DNA of 64,000 nucleotides from Hippophae tibetana (Eukaryota > Streptophyta > Magnoliopsida > Rosales > Elaeagnaceae): positions 76,864,449-76,928,448 of the forward strand of contig CM072810.1 of the NCBI GenBank assembly GCA_037013495.1, given 5' to 3'. This document shows, one piece after another, positions 62,969 to 64,000 of the stretch. The translations under genes were made by a program, and so were the position numbers. Position 1 is the stretch's first letter. Every line of letters begins with the position of its first letter. The notes under the pieces were generated by a model. The model made no database searches. It was not told the origin of the DNA and saw nothing but the letters and a program-made list of their open reading frames with translations.

Positions 62969-64000
62969 TATATCAAGTCAGAACTTCTAACGATTCCTAC
63001 AATCTGAGCATGGTTGAAAAAGAACCTCATTTTTTGAACACAAATTCCTCCGTTTACATCACCTAACGAGGGTTTAAAATTTTTGTAGCATATATTCCTT
63101 TTTTGTTTGCTTTGAATTTTTTTCAATGCAACTATAACGAATATTGAGGTGCTGCCCAAAGGTTTGTTTAAAAATATTCTAAATATTTTAAATATCTAAC
63201 AAATATTTTCTTGATAATACAAATATACTCATTATCCTTCACAATTTATTTTTTGGGAATATAAAATTGTAAGATTAATTTTGGAAGCCATTTATGTATA
63301 GCGATTTTATTTATTAGTGAATTTGTTAAATTTAATATGTCCTATTTTTCATTATTATTTTTATGCTTTTTTTCTTCATGGATGGATTATGCACATTACA
63401 CAAACAAATAGCCACATTAAGGTTGCATTACGTCTAGAGTTTTGTTCGGTATAAAAGAAAGCAACAGTCTTGGGATGGAGGAAGAACTGATAACATTAAT
63501 GAAATTATTTTTTAGAAATATTTTTTCTTTTCTTTCTGGGGTTCTTGATTAAATGCTCCAATTCGACATATCAAAAGGAGTGATCATCTTTATTGGCATC
63601 ACAAGGTTGGGGTATTATGGACTTGTTGTTGTTGTTTTCGTCTGTGGATTTCGTTTCGTATTTATTTTTGAAACCATAGTATCTTTTTCTTGATCTTTAT
63701 TTCTATGTTCAATCAATATTTGTTCTTCATAAAGAAAAGAGTAGGAAAAAGAAGATGGGTTATACTCTTCATAGTATTTAAAAAATAAAATTTGATAAAT
63801 AAGAGTTACCACTTTAAACGGCTATAACTTTTGACTCGTTTTTCAAAATTACTATTGTAATATATCAAGTCAAAACTTCTAACGATTCCTATAATCTCAC
63901 CATGGTTGAAAAAGAACCTCATTTTTTGAACACAAATTCCTCCGTTTACATCACCTAACGAGGGTTTAAAATTTTTGTCGCATATATTCCCTTTTTGTTT
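62969..64000. repeat. Satellite family B, right of element 3
   Basis: It starts with the TATAT duplicate and continues the split B monomer (TATATCAAGTCAGAACTTC); the next anchor lies near 63420, then a further partial monomer runs to the window end. Words such as CCTAACGAGGG and ACGTCTAG identify family B. Confidence 0.95.

Overview
The window is non-genic plant heterochromatin. It is very AT-rich and consists of long tandem arrays of an unusually long satellite (monomer about 886-892 bp), interrupted by fossil Ty3/gypsy LTR retrotransposons of the Athila type (LTRs of about 2.0 kb). A flowering plant is indicated by the Athila-style protease, reverse transcriptase and integrase motifs, the plant-type LTR layout (TATAAATA, AATAAA, TGACGTCA bZIP sites) and the U5 sequence. 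A eudicot is likely and a legume possible, but nothing here fixes the species. I found no host protein gene, tRNA, rRNA or CRISPR array.

Layout: 1-24322 satellite family A (about 27 monomers), containing an almost perfect tandem duplication of a four-monomer, 3519-bp higher-order unit (14390-21451). 24323-26366 solo LTR, plus strand, target duplication CCTAC. 26372-27424 more family A. 27425-40525 a broken Athila-type element (element 2): structured leader, gag1, gag2, an antisense solo LTR nested in the coding region (30726-32743, target duplication GTCAT), pol, a long 3' noncoding region, polypurine tract and 3' LTR. 40526-44003 divergent family A, including an empty copy of the solo-LTR insertion site. 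44008-53474 satellite family B (about 892 bp), with two adjacent monomers carrying a fold-back palindrome. 53475-62968 a second broken Athila-type element (element 3), whose outer ends are both U3 ends in inverted orientation with a perfect TATAT target duplication. 62969-64000 family B again, resuming the interrupted monomer in phase.

The most interesting system is the retrotransposon family. It carries two complete-length gag-type reading frames in series: a stand-alone gag1, then a gag2 fused to pol. Both copies in the window show this, so it is a family trait and not one accident. A leader with two tandem hairpins showing compensatory base changes lies before gag1 in the copy that keeps its leader, and a matching pair of hairpins follows both gag1 and pol in both copies. 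An inferred reading is that gag1 supplies free structural Gag while the second frame supplies Gag-Pol. The satellite records its own history: unequal crossing-over (the 3519-bp duplication), template-switch fold-backs, a microhomology junction between families A and B, and filled and empty versions of one insertion site about 19 kb apart.
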